Shown here one piece after another: positions 8,489 to 18,295 of a stretch of 64,000 nucleotides of DNA. A program made the translations under genes and the position numbers. Each line of letters begins with the position of its first letter. Position 1 is the first letter of the stretch. Source of the stretch: Thalassotalea agarivorans (GTDB taxonomy: Bacteria > Pseudomonadota > Gammaproteobacteria > Enterobacterales > Alteromonadaceae); assembly GCF_030295955.1 (NCBI RefSeq), contig NZ_AP027363.1, forward strand, positions 2,170,001-2,234,000. The letters are read 5' to 3'. The notes under the pieces were generated by a model that was not told where the DNA came from, searched no databases, and saw only the letters and a program-made list of their open reading frames with translations.

Positions 8489-9886
8489 ATGCAGTCGCAA
8501 AATAATAATCTATTTATCGTCCTTATAGCGCTCGTCGCAACCATTGGTGGATTTCTATTTGGTTTTGATTCGGGTGTTATCAACGGTACCGTAGACGGCC
8601 TAAAACTAGCTTTTAACTCAGATAGTATGGGGACAGGATTCAATGTCGCCAGTATGTTACTTGGTTGTGCGGTTGGCGCATTTTTCGCCGGCACACTTGC
8701 TGATAAATATGGTCGTAAAACATTACTAATCGTCAGTGCCGTATTTTTTATCATCAGTGCTTGGGGAAGCGGTATTGCTGCTTCTTCAGGTGAATTTATT
8801 GTTTACCGCATTATAGGTGGTATGGCGGTTGGTGCAGCTTCTGTGATGGCGCCAGCCTACATCAGCGAGATAGCACCTGCGCAGCAACGAGGTATTTTAA
8901 CCAGTATTCAACAAGTGGCCATCATTTCCGGTTTGTTTATGGCTTTTGTCAGTAATTACCTACTTGCCGACTTAGCGGGAGAGTCTACAGCCCTACTTTG
9001 GCTAGATTTTGAGGCGTGGCGATGGATGTTTTGGATAGAGCTGATCCCTGCTAGCCTATTCTTTGTTTTACTTTTCCTGATCCCTGAAAGTCCGAGATTT
9101 TTAGTTGCAAGCAACAAAAAAGATCAAGCACAAAAAGTACTAGCGTCTTTATATGGCGAGAAAGAAGCAACTGACAAAATAGCAGAAATTCATGACTCAC
9201 TAGCCAGTGACCACCATAAACCTCGTCTTAGCGATATCTTTGTAGAAAAGACCTTGCGTGTGCGCAAAATAGTGTGGATTGGTATTGGTTTAGCAACATT
9301 TCAGCAGCTTGTTGGTATCAATGTTGTCTTTTATTACGGCGCGGTATTGTGGCAAGCCGTTGGCTTTTCTGAAAGCGACGCACTGATGATAAATATCATC
9401 AGTGGCGGCATTAGTATATTAGCCTGTTTTATTACCATGGTTGTTATCGATCGTATTGGCCGTAAGCCATTATTAATAATTGGCTCTGTTGGCATGACGG
9501 TAACCTTAGCGCTAGTTGCGTTCGCGTTTAGTAACGCAGAAACCACAGCAGATGGAAGTCTCGCGCTTGGCGACTATGGCACGCTTGCGCTGATTTCTGC
9601 GAATGCCTATGTGTTCTTGTTTAATATGTCTTGGGGTCCTGTGATGTGGGTTATGTTGGGCGAAATGTTCCCTAATCAATTACGTGGCTCGGGACTTGCG
9701 GTAGCCGGTCTGATGCAGTGGTTAGCAAATTTTGCTATTACCATGAGCTTCCCTATCATGCTAGCTACAATCGGTTTAGCAAGTGCCTACGGCTTTTATG
9801 CAGTATGCGCACTACTAAGCGTAGTATTTGTTATTAAGTTGGTTCAAGAAACCAAAGGCAAAGAACTCGAACAAATGGAAGGTTAA
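8489..9886 (+). CDS. MFS sugar porter (sugar:H+ symporter)
   Basis: Inner-membrane sugar transporter of the sugar porter family, 465 residues, about 12 membrane segments. Visible signatures: GFLFGFDSGVING in segment 1, DKYGRKTLL between segments 2 and 3, PESPRFL after segment 6, QQLVGINVVFYYG in segment 7, DRIGRKPLL between 8 and 9, and ETKGKELEQ at the C-terminus. The ATG at 8489 is preceded by AAGGAATTGAGC; the upstream ATG at 8450 would read through the operator and is rejected. Its neighbourhood to the pullulanase gene and the separate operator suggest glucose or a maltodextrin-derived sugar as substrate, but the sequence does not decide that. Confidence 0.88.
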   Translation: MQSQNNNLFIVLIALVATIGGFLFGFDSGVINGTVDGLKLAFNSDSMGTGFNVASMLLGCAVGAFFAGTLADKYGRKTLLIVSAVFFIISAWGSGIAASSGEFIVYRIIGGMAVGAASVMAPAYISEIAPAQQRGILTSIQQVAIISGLFMAFVSNYLLADLAGESTALLWLDFEAWRWMFWIELIPASLFFVLLFLIPESPRFLVASNKKDQAQKVLASLYGEKEATDKIAEIHDSLASDHHKPRLSDIFVEKTLRVRKIVWIGIGLATFQQLVGINVVFYYGAVLWQAVGFSESDALMINIISGGISILACFITMVVIDRIGRKPLLIIGSVGMTVTLALVAFAFSNAETTADGSLALGDYGTLALISANAYVFLFNMSWGPVMWVMLGEMFPNQLRGSGLAVAGLMQWLANFAITMSFPIMLATIGLASAYGFYAVCALLSVVFVIKLVQETKGKELEQMEG

Positions 9887-9916
9887 AAAAAAGGAGCCAA
9901 TTGGCTCCTTTTTTTA
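9886..9916. terminator. Bidirectional terminator
   Basis: Perfect palindrome AAGGAGCCAATTGGCTCCTT (9891-9910) flanked by an A run and a T run. It serves the sugar porter gene and the convergent M1 peptidase gene, whose stop codon lies in the T run. Confidence 0.9.
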
Positions 9917-11749
9917 TTTTGTTTGAAAGATTGCGTCAACCGTACCTTGTGCTAACGGGTGATACCCTGGTCGCGCTTTAGCATACACTTGTTTCGCCCA
10001 CGCTTTATTACCAGATTCAGCGAGCATTTTATATAAAGGTACAATCAGCTTTCTGCGGCCGATCCCAACCAAATATTTTTCCAATGCAGGCTTAACCTCT
10101 TCATAGCCATTGCTCAATGCTAATTTATACCATGCATGCGCAATCTCGGCATTAGTGCTATTTGTGAGGTTATAAGCTTTATCGAGTGAAACCATTTTTT
10201 CTTTAGGTAAGTCTCTAGGCAAATTATTAATAAAGTGCAACCACTCATGAACCGTCCAATTTTGGGTATTAACCTGTGCAGTTTTACCCGCTACCCACTG
10301 TTGTGATTGTTCGTCGACTTTTACAAATGCATCCGACGTTGGATTTGGCGCATCTTTTGGCAACCCTTCACCATAGATCCATTCGTTTAATTTCTTGTCA
10401 CTAACCACACCTTTATATTTGTGCGTTAAGTTTTCTTTGATGTATTTTACAAACCCTGTTGTACCTATGCTCTGAAACGCATGGTCATTAAAGTACTGCA
10501 ATAAAAATGCATCAAACTTTTCACGGCCAAACTGTTGTTCTAAGTAAATAAGGAATAACTGCCCTTTTGTATACGGAATACTTGAAAACGCGTCATCAGG
10601 GTCTCTGCCAGCAAGATCGATATACAATATGGTATCTTTAGGCGGAAGCGCTTTTATTTGAGCTTTCAACCCTTGCGTATCAAGTGCCTGCTCCATAATT
10701 GCTCGCTCTTTACCAAACACGGCTTCCATGATGCGGTTTTCAACATAACTGGTAAATCCTTCGTTTAACCACAAATCACGCCAACTTTCATTGGTCACCA
10801 AGTTACCCGACCAAGAATGAGCCAATTCATGCGCAATAAGATTCACTAAACTTTTGTCTCCTGCCACAACGGTAGGTGTTATAAATGATAACCGTGGATT
10901 TTCCATACCACCGAAAGGAAAGCTAGGCGGTAGGATAAGTAAATCGTATCTCCCCCAGCGATAAGGTCCAAACAACTTTTCCGTTTCATCTATCATTTTC
11001 TGAGTATCATCAAACTCAGCCACCGCTGCATCGACCATTGAAGGCTCAGCATAGATACCGGTTTCATCACTCATTGGCTTAAATGAGATATCTCCCACCG
11101 CTATAGCTAGCAAATAAGGCGGTATAGCTTGAGGCATTTCAAAATAGTAATCACCATCGCGCTCTTTCTTTGGATCATTGTTGGCACTCATTACCGCAAA
11201 AACATCGTCTGACGTTCTAATGCGAGCATCATAAGTCATGCGCACAAATGGTGTATCTTGAATGGGAATCCATGAGCGGGCATGTATTGCCTGGTTCTGA
11301 CTAAACATGAAAGGTAACTTTTTGCCTGCCGTTTGCTCGGGTGACAACCATTGCAAGCCAGACGCCTTATCCGTTGATTTGTAATAAACGCGAATTCCCT
11401 TGGCCTGAAAAACTGGCGATATTGTCAATTTCGCACCAAGTACATCATCGCGAGCCGCTAATTTATATTTTACTTGCTGCCAGACGTTGCCATCATCCTT
11501 TGCCATAACCTTACTGATCACAAGATCTCTTGTGTCGAGCACAATATCCTTGCTGTTTTCATTTAACCATTGCAACTTTAATTCAGCGTAACCATCCAGT
11601 GACTTTTGCTCGAAGTCTACAGACAAATCTAAATGAAGGTGGGTTGCAACAACCTCCTCATAATTGGCATAGGTGTACGCATCTATCGGTTGTTGTGTAG
11701 CAAAGCTATTAAACGTGATAAAAGCAATTAACACTAAAATCTTTTTCAT
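9914..11749 (-). CDS. M1 family aminopeptidase (leukotriene A4 hydrolase-like)
   Basis: Zinc aminopeptidase that removes N-terminal residues from peptides, 611 residues. A signal peptide ([17 protein letters not shown]) points to the periplasm or an exported form. The substrate-binding GGMENP motif precedes the zinc motif HELAHSW (about residues 307-313), and the third ligand and supporting residues lie in [11 protein letters not shown]. The C-terminal third is helical, like the LTA4 hydrolase C-domain. The length matches the LTA4H-like M1 branch rather than the longer PepN. It is a single transcription unit, with the terminator shared with the sugar porter gene. Confidence 0.9.
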   Translation of the reverse strand: MKKILVLIAFITFNSFATQQPIDAYTYANYEEVVATHLHLDLSVDFEQKSLDGYAELKLQWLNENSKDIVLDTRDLVISKVMAKDDGNVWQQVKYKLAARDDVLGAKLTISPVFQAKGIRVYYKSTDKASGLQWLSPEQTAGKKLPFMFSQNQAIHARSWIPIQDTPFVRMTYDARIRTSDDVFAVMSANNDPKKERDGDYYFEMPQAIPPYLLAIAVGDISFKPMSDETGIYAEPSMVDAAVAEFDDTQKMIDETEKLFGPYRWGRYDLLILPPSFPFGGMENPRLSFITPTVVAGDKSLVNLIAHELAHSWSGNLVTNESWRDLWLNEGFTSYVENRIMEAVFGKERAIMEQALDTQGLKAQIKALPPKDTILYIDLAGRDPDDAFSSIPYTKGQLFLIYLEQQFGREKFDAFLLQYFNDHAFQSIGTTGFVKYIKENLTHKYKGVVSDKKLNEWIYGEGLPKDAPNPTSDAFVKVDEQSQQWVAGKTAQVNTQNWTVHEWLHFINNLPRDLPKEKMVSLDKAYNLTNSTNAEIAHAWYKLALSNGYEEVKPALEKYLVGIGRRKLIVPLYKMLAESGNKAWAKQVYAKARPGYHPLAQGTVDAIFQTK

Positions 11750-11970
11750 GAAAGTGACTCTTTTAATATAATCTTGTTTTAAGCGTAATGAATGTATGAA
11801 TAGGCATCAAGGTTATCGCCCGACTAATCAACATTGTATACAATTTAAAATGCGAACTCGAGAAATTAATTTGGTTGTATCAGGGTCTTAACACCAAAAT
11901 GATAACTACCGATTTTTTCGTGGAAACTAGTTTGGCATAATGTCGGTTTTTAAAAATAAGACAGTAATTT

Positions 11971-12648
11971 ATGAACAAGACAACAACGCAAGAACAACCA
12001 GCTACATTCGCGCTAAGTGAACGATTTCGTGGCTACTTCCCTGTTGTTGTCGACGTAGAGACTGCTGGATTTAATGCGCAAACAGACGCTTTGCTTGAAA
12101 TAGCAGCCACCATGCTAAAAATGGATGAATCTACCGGCGAGCTTAGCAAAGATGAAACCATTCATTTTAATGTCGAACCTTTTGAAGGCGCAAATTTAGA
12201 AGCATCCGCCCTTGCTTTTACCGGCATAGATCCCACAAACCCTTTGCGCGGCGCTGTTGAAGAAAGCGATGCACTAAAGGCGATGTTTAAAACAATTCGT
12301 AAAAAAATGAAAGCGGCAGGATGTCAACGAGCCATCATGGTAGCTCATAATGCCAGTTTTGATTTAGGGTTTGTGAATGCCGCAACGCAACGATGTTTGA
12401 TAAAGCGCTCCCCTTTCCACCCATTTGCAAGTTTTGATACAGCGACGTTATCAGGATTGGCATTTGGCCAAACCGTATTAGCGAAAGCGTGTCAAAGTGC
12501 AGGCCTTGCTTTTGATAACAGCGAAGCACATTCAGCACTATATGACACCGAAAAAACAGCAGAGTTATTTTGTTTGATCGTCAACAAATGGCAATCTCTT
12601 GGCGGTTGGCCGTTACCCGTACCACCTGAAACAACAGAGAACGACTAA
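11971..12648 (+). CDS. rnt: Ribonuclease T
   Basis: DEDD-family 3'-5' exoribonuclease that trims tRNA CCA ends and other stable RNAs. 225 residues, the normal length. Visible motifs: exo I DVETAGFN (Asp28, Glu30), exo [13 protein letters not shown], and exo [17 protein letters not shown] with the DEDDh His and Asp. The start ATG has only a weak ribosome site. Monocistronic; the convergent membrane protein gene ends 5 bp away. Confidence 0.95.
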   Translation: MNKTTTQEQPATFALSERFRGYFPVVVDVETAGFNAQTDALLEIAATMLKMDESTGELSKDETIHFNVEPFEGANLEASALAFTGIDPTNPLRGAVEESDALKAMFKTIRKKMKAAGCQRAIMVAHNASFDLGFVNAATQRCLIKRSPFHPFASFDTATLSGLAFGQTVLAKACQSAGLAFDNSEAHSALYDTEKTAELFCLIVNKWQSLGGWPLPVPPETTEND

Positions 12649-12653
12649 GCGCT

Positions 12654-13019
12654 CTAAAATTTTGACGGTAATTTGCTACGGTTCACGTGACGACAAGCGA
12701 TATGACGAATCCCAATAACCAGCAGTACTAAGCCACAAAATTGCCAGTAGTAAAGAATACTTTCTTTGATGAGTCCAACGCCAAAAGCTATGTAGAGATA
12801 AGGCATATATTCATATATGCGCTGCGGTACAACATGTTTTCTTAACAAGGGACTGTCGTTGCGAATGTCTTTCGACAATGCGATTTGAATGGTCGCCGCT
12901 AACAAAAAGCAGATCCCTGCTAGCACATACCAAAGTAGATGTTGAAAGCTAAACGTAAGGTAGCAAGAGATGCCTACCAGTAAGTATGATAGCCACTTAA
13001 GTGCTGATTGATTGTCCAT
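12654..13019 (-). CDS. Small membrane protein of unknown function
   Basis: 121 residues with four likely membrane segments (ALKWLSYLLVGISCYLTF, LLWYVLAGICFLLAATIQ, YMPYLYIAFGVGLI, YYWQFCGLVLLVIGI) and a basic C-terminus. The ATG at 13019 follows a strong AAGGAGGG ribosome site; a longer frame beginning at 13106 lacks one and is rejected. I recognise no family. It stands alone between rnt and the peroxiredoxin gene. Confidence 0.75.
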   Translation of the reverse strand: MDNQSALKWLSYLLVGISCYLTFSFQHLLWYVLAGICFLLAATIQIALSKDIRNDSPLLRKHVVPQRIYEYMPYLYIAFGVGLIKESILYYWQFCGLVLLVIGIRHIACRHVNRSKLPSKF

Positions 13020-13112
13020 GCGCGCCCTCCTTGTCGCACTATTGCCTACTAATAGGTTTAGCGCAATTTCACAAAAGATCAATGAAGCGGGATGTTGCAC
13101 TAACATTTAGAC

Positions 13113-13145
13113 AAAAAAAAGGCCGCTCATCGGCGGCCCTTTTCA
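13113..13145 (-). terminator. Terminator of peroxiredoxin gene
   Basis: GGCCGC/GCGGCC stem with a TCATCG loop, flanked by A and T runs. It lies 10 bp after the peroxiredoxin stop on the minus strand and may also stop transcription from the right-hand strand. Confidence 0.85.
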
Positions 13146-13155
13146 TCGCAATAAA

Positions 13156-13761
13156 TTATAATTGCTCAGAGTTTTCAGCTAAGTATGAAGCAACGCCTTC
13201 TGGAGAAGCGTCCATACCTTTGTCACCCTTGTTCCAACCAGCAGGACATACTTCACCGTGCTCTTGGTGGAATGCTAACGCGTCAACCATACGTAACATT
13301 TCATCAACGTTACGACCTAAAGGTAAGTCGTTTACTACTTGATGACGTACTTGGCCGTCTTCATCGATTAAGAATGAACCTCGGAAAGCAACACCAGCTT
13401 CTGGATGCTCTACGTCGTATGCTTGACAGATTTCGTGTTTAACATCAGCAACAAGTGTGTATTTAACTGGACCAATACCACCTTCGTTTACTGGTGTGTT
13501 ACGCCATGCATTGTGAGAGAACTGAGAGTCGATTGATACACCAATTACTTCTACGCCACGGCTTGCAAATTCTTCAAAACGGTGATCAAATGCGATCAAC
13601 TCTGAAGGGCAAACAAAGGTGAAATCTAACGGGTAGAAAAAGATAACCGCTTTTTTACCTTTAATTGCTTCAGCTAAGTTGAAGTTGTCTACGATTTCGC
13701 CGTTTCCAAGTACCGCTGCTGCAGTAAAATCAGGTGCAGGACGACCTACTAATACACTCAT
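13156..13761 (-). CDS. Typical 2-Cys peroxiredoxin (AhpC/Prx1 type)
   Basis: Thiol peroxidase that reduces hydrogen peroxide and organic peroxides in the cytoplasm. 201 residues. The peroxidatic cysteine is in FTFVCPSEL and the resolving cysteine in GEVCPAGWN, which defines the typical 2-Cys dimer class. The ATG at 13761 (MSVLVG) has GGAGAAAAAC before it; the ATG four codons upstream overlaps that site. It lies beside the glutaredoxin and Fe-SOD genes, an oxidative-stress neighbourhood. Confidence 0.93.
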   Translation of the reverse strand: MSVLVGRPAPDFTAAAVLGNGEIVDNFNLAEAIKGKKAVIFFYPLDFTFVCPSELIAFDHRFEEFASRGVEVIGVSIDSQFSHNAWRNTPVNEGGIGPVKYTLVADVKHEICQAYDVEHPEAGVAFRGSFLIDEDGQVRHQVVNDLPLGRNVDEMLRMVDALAFHQEHGEVCPAGWNKGDKGMDASPEGVASYLAENSEQL

Positions 13762-13845
13762 GTTTTTCTCCATTGTTTATTATTGTTGTGTAGTTGTTAC
13801 ACAGTCAAAAAATCAAAATATGTAGTCAGGTTACTACTAAGCGAA

Positions 13846-14184
13846 TTACTCTGCTTCTTGAGTAGCAGCGCGCTCAGCAGCTTCTTTAATTAATGGTTGC
13901 AATTCGCCTTGCTGATACATTTCCATGATAATGTCACAGCCGCCGACTAATTCACCTTCAACCCACAATTGAGGGAAAGTAGGCCAATCAGCATACTTTG
14001 GTAATTCAGCACGAATATCTGGGTTTTGTAAAATATCTACGTACGCAAATTTTTCGCCACACGCCATTAACGCTTGAGACGCTTGAGAAGAGAATCCACA
14101 GCTAGGCAATTTAGGTGAGCCTTTCATGTAGAGTAAAATACTGTTTTCAGCAATTTGCTGTTTGATACGTTCAATAGTATCCAT
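13846..14184 (-). CDS. grxD: Monothiol glutaredoxin, Grx4 type
   Basis: CGFS-type glutaredoxin that binds and hands over [2Fe-2S] clusters, usually with BolA. 112 residues. The active site SCGFSSQA and the glutathione-binding WPTFPQLWVEGELVGGCD segment are both visible. The start at 14184 follows AGAGGTTACC. Divergent from sodB, an arrangement shared with other gammaproteobacteria. Confidence 0.95.
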   Translation of the reverse strand: MDTIERIKQQIAENSILLYMKGSPKLPSCGFSSQASQALMACGEKFAYVDILQNPDIRAELPKYADWPTFPQLWVEGELVGGCDIIMEMYQQGELQPLIKEAAERAATQEAE

Positions 14185-14481
14185 GGTAACCTCTTAAATT
14201 TAGCAGATACTAGTTCAATGGGGACCACTTCCCAAAATTCAACCAGTGGGCAAAGCATTTACGCAAATAATTGCGAATTAGTTTATTTTGCATAATTTAA
14301 AACAAAAAAATTGCTATAACATCATCAATACATTGATAAATGCCCTAGCAATACCTATAAATTTAAGTAAACTATGCAAAGGATTTAATACCCGAGTATT
14401 TTACTTGGTTTTTTATAAAAGCAAACACTTCTTTTGCTTTAATTTAAAATAAAAACTTATAACCCCATTTTGGAGAATATC

Positions 14482-15063
14482 ATGGCGATCGAATTACCAG
14501 CATTACCTTATGCTCAAGACGCACTAGAGCCGCACATTTCAGCGGAAACGTTAGAGTATCACTACGGTAAACATCACAATACTTACGTAGTTAAGTTAAA
14601 CGGCTTAATCGAAGGTACTGAATTCGAAGGTAAGTCTTTAGAAGACATCGTTAAAACATCATCAGCAGGTGTTTTCAACAACGCTGCTCAGATTTGGAAC
14701 CACACGTTTTACTGGAACAGCCTAAGCCCTAACGGCGGCGGTGAACCATCTGGCGCACTTGCTGACGCAATCAATGCAAGCTTCGGTTCTTTCGCTGAAT
14801 TCAAAGCAAAATTCACTGACATGGCGATCAATAACTTTGGTTCTAGCTGGACTTGGTTAGTGAAAAAAGCAGACGGTTCTTTAGATATCGTAAACACTTC
14901 TAATGCGGCAACTCCATTGACTGATGAAGGTGTTACACCATTATTGACTGTAGATTTATGGGAACATGCATACTACATCGATTACCGTAACCTTCGTCCA
15001 AGCTACATGGAAGGTTTTTGGGCACTAGCTAACTGGGATTTCGCGGCACAAAACTTCGCGTAA
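14482..15063 (+). CDS. sodB: Iron superoxide dismutase
   Basis: Cytoplasmic enzyme converting superoxide to peroxide and oxygen. 193 residues. Metal ligands are recognisable in [19 protein letters not shown] and [13 protein letters not shown]. The [11 protein letters not shown] segment with Gln before the Trp is the Fe-type pattern. The ATG at 14482 follows TTGGAGAATATC; a TTG four codons upstream lies inside that ribosome site. Confidence 0.95.
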   Translation: MAIELPALPYAQDALEPHISAETLEYHYGKHHNTYVVKLNGLIEGTEFEGKSLEDIVKTSSAGVFNNAAQIWNHTFYWNSLSPNGGGEPSGALADAINASFGSFAEFKAKFTDMAINNFGSSWTWLVKKADGSLDIVNTSNAATPLTDEGVTPLLTVDLWEHAYYIDYRNLRPSYMEGFWALANWDFAAQNFA

Positions 15064-15085
15064 TTACAGTTGATAATGACTCAAT

Positions 15086-15112
15086 AAAAAAGCGGGCTAA
15101 GCCCGCTTTTTT
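15086..15112 (+). terminator. sodB terminator
   Basis: Perfect 12-bp stem (AAAAAAGCGGGC / GCCCGCTTTTTT) with a TAA loop, 22 bp after the sodB stop. It could also act on the convergent fadR transcript. Confidence 0.92.
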
Positions 15113-15148
15113 ATGTCTTTTTATACGCTGATGAGCGCCACACTGTGT

Positions 15149-15862
15149 TTAGTCGTCTGAAAGCTCTTTCAGCACGTCATCTTTTAATTCAGCCCAAAGT
15201 TTACCCGACTCTAAACCAAACATACGTACAGCTAACACTGCTTCGTCGTATTTACCGGCTTGTGCTAACTCAATCAAGTTCTCGTAATAACCACGCGAGA
15301 TTTCTCGGCCTTTCGGATGAGAGAAGTACATGCCACCGATACGAGAATACAAACCCTTGAAACCATTTAACACCAATAGATAGATCGGGTTACCTGAAGC
15401 CACCGCTAATTCTTTATTCAAGGTGTAATCAAATTCTGCGTATGCATCGCCGTTATCTTCAACATCTTTATAACCGCTAAGTAATTCAATGGTACGTTCA
15501 GGATTGTTTCGAATTGCACCTCTAATATAGATGGCACTGATATTGGTACGTGCAGACATTAGGTTGTCGACCAGATCCGGAATGCCGTCTTGATCCAGCT
15601 TCGCTAATGTTTCTAAGATATTAAGCCCTGACGTTTCCCAAAAGTTATTAACTTTAGTTGGTTTACCGTGCTTAATCGTAAGCCAGCCATCTCTGGCAAG
15701 GCGTTGCAGAACCTCGCGTAACGTTGTACGCGTTACCCCAATTAACTCTGAAAGTTCTCTTTCTGCTGGCAATATTGAACCAGGAGGAAAGCCACCATTC
15801 CAGATAGATTCTACAATGTATTGTTCAGCGAATCCCGCTGGAGAATGTGCTTTAATAACCAT
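15149..15862 (-). CDS. fadR: Fatty acid metabolism regulator FadR
   Basis: GntR-family regulator that represses beta-oxidation genes and activates unsaturated fatty acid synthesis, released from DNA by long-chain acyl-CoA. 237 residues. The N-terminal winged helix ([34 protein letters not shown]) is almost identical to that of enteric FadR. The FadR-specific C-terminal domain ([37 protein letters not shown]) is present. Divergent from nhaB, as in enterics. Confidence 0.97.
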   Translation of the reverse strand: MVIKAHSPAGFAEQYIVESIWNGGFPPGSILPAERELSELIGVTRTTLREVLQRLARDGWLTIKHGKPTKVNNFWETSGLNILETLAKLDQDGIPDLVDNLMSARTNISAIYIRGAIRNNPERTIELLSGYKDVEDNGDAYAEFDYTLNKELAVASGNPIYLLVLNGFKGLYSRIGGMYFSHPKGREISRGYYENLIELAQAGKYDEAVLAVRMFGLESGKLWAELKDDVLKELSDD

Positions 15863-15903
15863 GACTACTGAGTGTTCCCTAGCGTTATTATCATTATTTG
15901 TTC

Positions 15904-15920
15904 AACTGATTGTACCAGAA
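15904..15920. promoter_or_regulatory. Possible FadR operator in fadR-nhaB intergenic region
   Basis: A 17-bp site with half-sites AACTG and ACCAG in the spacing of the enteric FadR operator (AACTGGTCNGACCAGTT); about 11 of 16 defined positions agree by eye. It lies 42 bp upstream of the fadR start. It would fit autoregulation. No computation of significance was possible. Confidence 0.35.
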
Positions 15921-16085
15921 GAAATGTTATGTACAAGCGCTGTCTATTTATGCTTTTTAGAATAACCCTAAATTCCCTGCGCTTTCATAGTTTTGTTGTG
16001 ATATATTAGCCGCCAAATTTTTCACCTCCCAGTTTTACCTTCGACATCCTAAGCAGACGTTGCTGGTTTAAAGGATATAAAATCA

Positions 16086-17681
16086 ATGCAAGAATCGGTC
16101 TTGAGTGCCTTTTATAAGAACTTTTTAGGGCAATCACCTAAATGGTATAAAACGGCTATTTTATCTTTTTTAGTAATCAACCCAATTCTCTTCTTTTATG
16201 TAAGCCCTTATATCGCCGGTTGGGCGCTTGTGCTGCAGTTCATTTTTACGCTTGCTATGGCATTAAAATGTTATCCGCTTCAGCCAGGTGGTCTACTTGC
16301 CATTGAAGCTGTTGCCATAGGGATGACATCACCTGCGCAGGTAATGCACGAAATACAGGTGAACATTGAAGTACTGCTGCTACTGATATTTATGGTTGCA
16401 GGCATTTACTTTATGAAGAACTTGCTACTGTTTTTATTCACTAAGATTATCACCAAGATTCGCTCTAAAGTCGCTGTTTCACTGATGTTTTGTTTTGCTA
16501 GCGCCTTCTTATCAGCATTCTTAGATGCGCTAACAGTGATAGCCGTTATTATCTCTGTGTGCGTTGGTTTCTATTCGGTATACCATAAAGTCGCTTCAGG
16601 TAAAGAAGTTCATCATGATCACGACCACACAAACGATGAATCAGTCGCTGAATTTTCTCGAGAGGAACTTCAGCAGTTTCGTGCCTATTTAAGAAACCTA
16701 TTAATGCACGCCGGTGTAGGTACCGCTTTAGGCGGCGTATGTACCATTGTTGGTGAACCGCAAAATCTTATTATTGGCGCACAAGCCTCTTGGGAGTTTG
16801 CTGAATTTGCTATTCGCATGTCGCCTGTCACTATTCCGGTTGTTATTGCTGGTTTATTTACCTGCTATCTATTGGAGAAGGTAAAGTGGTTTGGCTATGG
16901 TGTGCAATTACCAGAAAACGTGCGCAATATCTTAATTGAGTATGAGCGTGAGCAAAGCGATAAACGCAATACTCGCGAAAAAGTAAAGCTTTATATGCAA
17001 GGTGCCATTGCTATCTGGTTAATATTAGGCCTTGCCTTTCACCTGGCGGCCGTTGGTCTTATCGGCCTTTCTGTTATTATCCTAGCTACCACATTTACTG
17101 GCGTAACAGATGAACATCAAATAGGGCATGCTTTTGAAGAGGCATTGCCTTTTACCGCCCTATTGTCGGTATTTTTTGCCGTCGTCGCCGTTATCATTGA
17201 TCAAGAGTTGTTTACTCCAGTGATCAATTGGGTACTCACCTACGAAGGCAATATGCAGCTTGTACTGTTTTACCTTGCTAACGGCTTCCTATCTATGGTG
17301 AGTGACAATGTTTTTGTCGGAACGGTTTATATTACCGAAGTAAAAGATGCGTTAATTAACGGTCAGATCACAAGAGAGCAATTTGATATGCTTGCTGTTG
17401 CTATTAACACAGGTACTAATTTACCTAGTGTTGCTACGCCAAATGGACAAGCGGCATTTCTATTCCTATTAACGTCAGCATTGGCTCCCTTGATTAGATT
17501 GTCATATGGCCGTATGGTGATTATGGCGTTGCCTTATACCATTGTACTGACCATTGTTGGACTGCTTGCAATATCATCTGGATTCTTAGAAAGCCAAACG
17601 CAAAAGTTCTATGACCAAGGCGTTATTACTAAATATGAAGACAAAGCCGTCGAAATAAACACAACACCAGCAAAACACTAA
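16086..17681 (+). CDS. nhaB: Na+/H+ antiporter NhaB
   Basis: Inner-membrane sodium/proton antiporter for sodium extrusion, which suits a marine cell. 531 residues, many membrane helices. Family features seen: [12 protein letters not shown]-like N-terminus, the [18 protein letters not shown] segment, [19 protein letters not shown], and [11 protein letters not shown] near the C-terminus. A His-rich loop (HHDHDH near residue 180) is visible. AGGATATAAAATCA precedes the ATG. Followed 22 bp later by dsbB. Confidence 0.96.
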   Translation: MQESVLSAFYKNFLGQSPKWYKTAILSFLVINPILFFYVSPYIAGWALVLQFIFTLAMALKCYPLQPGGLLAIEAVAIGMTSPAQVMHEIQVNIEVLLLLIFMVAGIYFMKNLLLFLFTKIITKIRSKVAVSLMFCFASAFLSAFLDALTVIAVIISVCVGFYSVYHKVASGKEVHHDHDHTNDESVAEFSREELQQFRAYLRNLLMHAGVGTALGGVCTIVGEPQNLIIGAQASWEFAEFAIRMSPVTIPVVIAGLFTCYLLEKVKWFGYGVQLPENVRNILIEYEREQSDKRNTREKVKLYMQGAIAIWLILGLAFHLAAVGLIGLSVIILATTFTGVTDEHQIGHAFEEALPFTALLSVFFAVVAVIIDQELFTPVINWVLTYEGNMQLVLFYLANGFLSMVSDNVFVGTVYITEVKDALINGQITREQFDMLAVAINTGTNLPSVATPNGQAAFLFLLTSALAPLIRLSYGRMVIMALPYTIVLTIVGLLAISSGFLESQTQKFYDQGVITKYEDKAVEINTTPAKH

Positions 17682-17703
17682 CAAAAACTGAAGGATAAAC
17701 CAC

Positions 17704-18219
17704 ATGCGATTTTTAAGTGACCTAGTAACCAATAAATATGCTTGGTGGACACTAGCGGCAAGTGCACTTTTACTTGAGCTTACGGCACTTTATTTTCAAT
17801 ATGCAATGGATTTAGCGCCATGTATCATGTGTGTTTATCAACGTGTTGCAGTGTTTGGTTTGTTGTTTGCGGGCTTAATTGGTGCGTTTAGTTATCGTCA
17901 TGTCATTGGACGAATCGTAGCCTACATAGTGTGGGGTATTAGCGCTATTTGGGGTCTAATAATTGCGCAAGAACATATCTTGATGCAGGGCCCGGACGGT
18001 TTTTTATATACCTGTGAATACATCCCTAATTTCCCTAAATGGGCGCCTCTACATGAATGGTTTCCAGCTCTATTTGAAGCGACCGGTGACTGTGGTGAAA
18101 TTAGCTGGCAATTTTTAAGTTTGTCTATGCCACAATGGATGTTGGTCTTCTTTTCATGTTTCGTGTTAGCGCTTTTTATTCCTATTTTGGCCAAACTAAT
18201 CAAAGACAAAACACTTTAG
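17704..18219 (+). CDS. dsbB: Disulfide bond formation protein B
   Basis: Inner-membrane quinone reductase that reoxidises DsbA. 171 residues, four membrane segments. The first periplasmic redox pair is CIMC (PCIMCVYQR) and the second pair is the two cysteines in YTCEYIPNFPKW and TGDCGEISW. AAGGATAAACCAC precedes the ATG. The nhaB-dsbB order is conserved in related bacteria, and the short gap suggests one operon. Confidence 0.96.
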   Translation: MRFLSDLVTNKYAWWTLAASALLLELTALYFQYAMDLAPCIMCVYQRVAVFGLLFAGLIGAFSYRHVIGRIVAYIVWGISAIWGLIIAQEHILMQGPDGFLYTCEYIPNFPKWAPLHEWFPALFEATGDCGEISWQFLSLSMPQWMLVFFSCFVLALFIPILAKLIKDKTL

Positions 18220-18254
18220 TAATAAAATCAAAATCTAAAACAAATTCACAAGAC

Positions 18255-18283
18255 AAAAAAGGGACCATTTAGGTCCCTTTTTT
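18255..18283. terminator. Terminator between dsbB and TonB receptor gene
   Basis: Perfect 12-bp stem AAAAAAGGGACC / GGTCCCTTTTTT with an ATTTA loop. Both strands have U-tract potential, so it can serve both convergent genes. Confidence 0.92.
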
Positions 18284-18295
18284 AGTTTAGGCTTA

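Noticed and set aside
12654-13106. 150-residue version of the small membrane protein
   Set aside because: The first 29 codons have no ribosome site, while AAGGAGGG directly precedes the ATG at 13019.
14185-14481. Fur box upstream of sodB
   Set aside because: The AT-rich stretch around 14265-14300 has ATAATT-like pieces but no convincing inverted Fur consensus.
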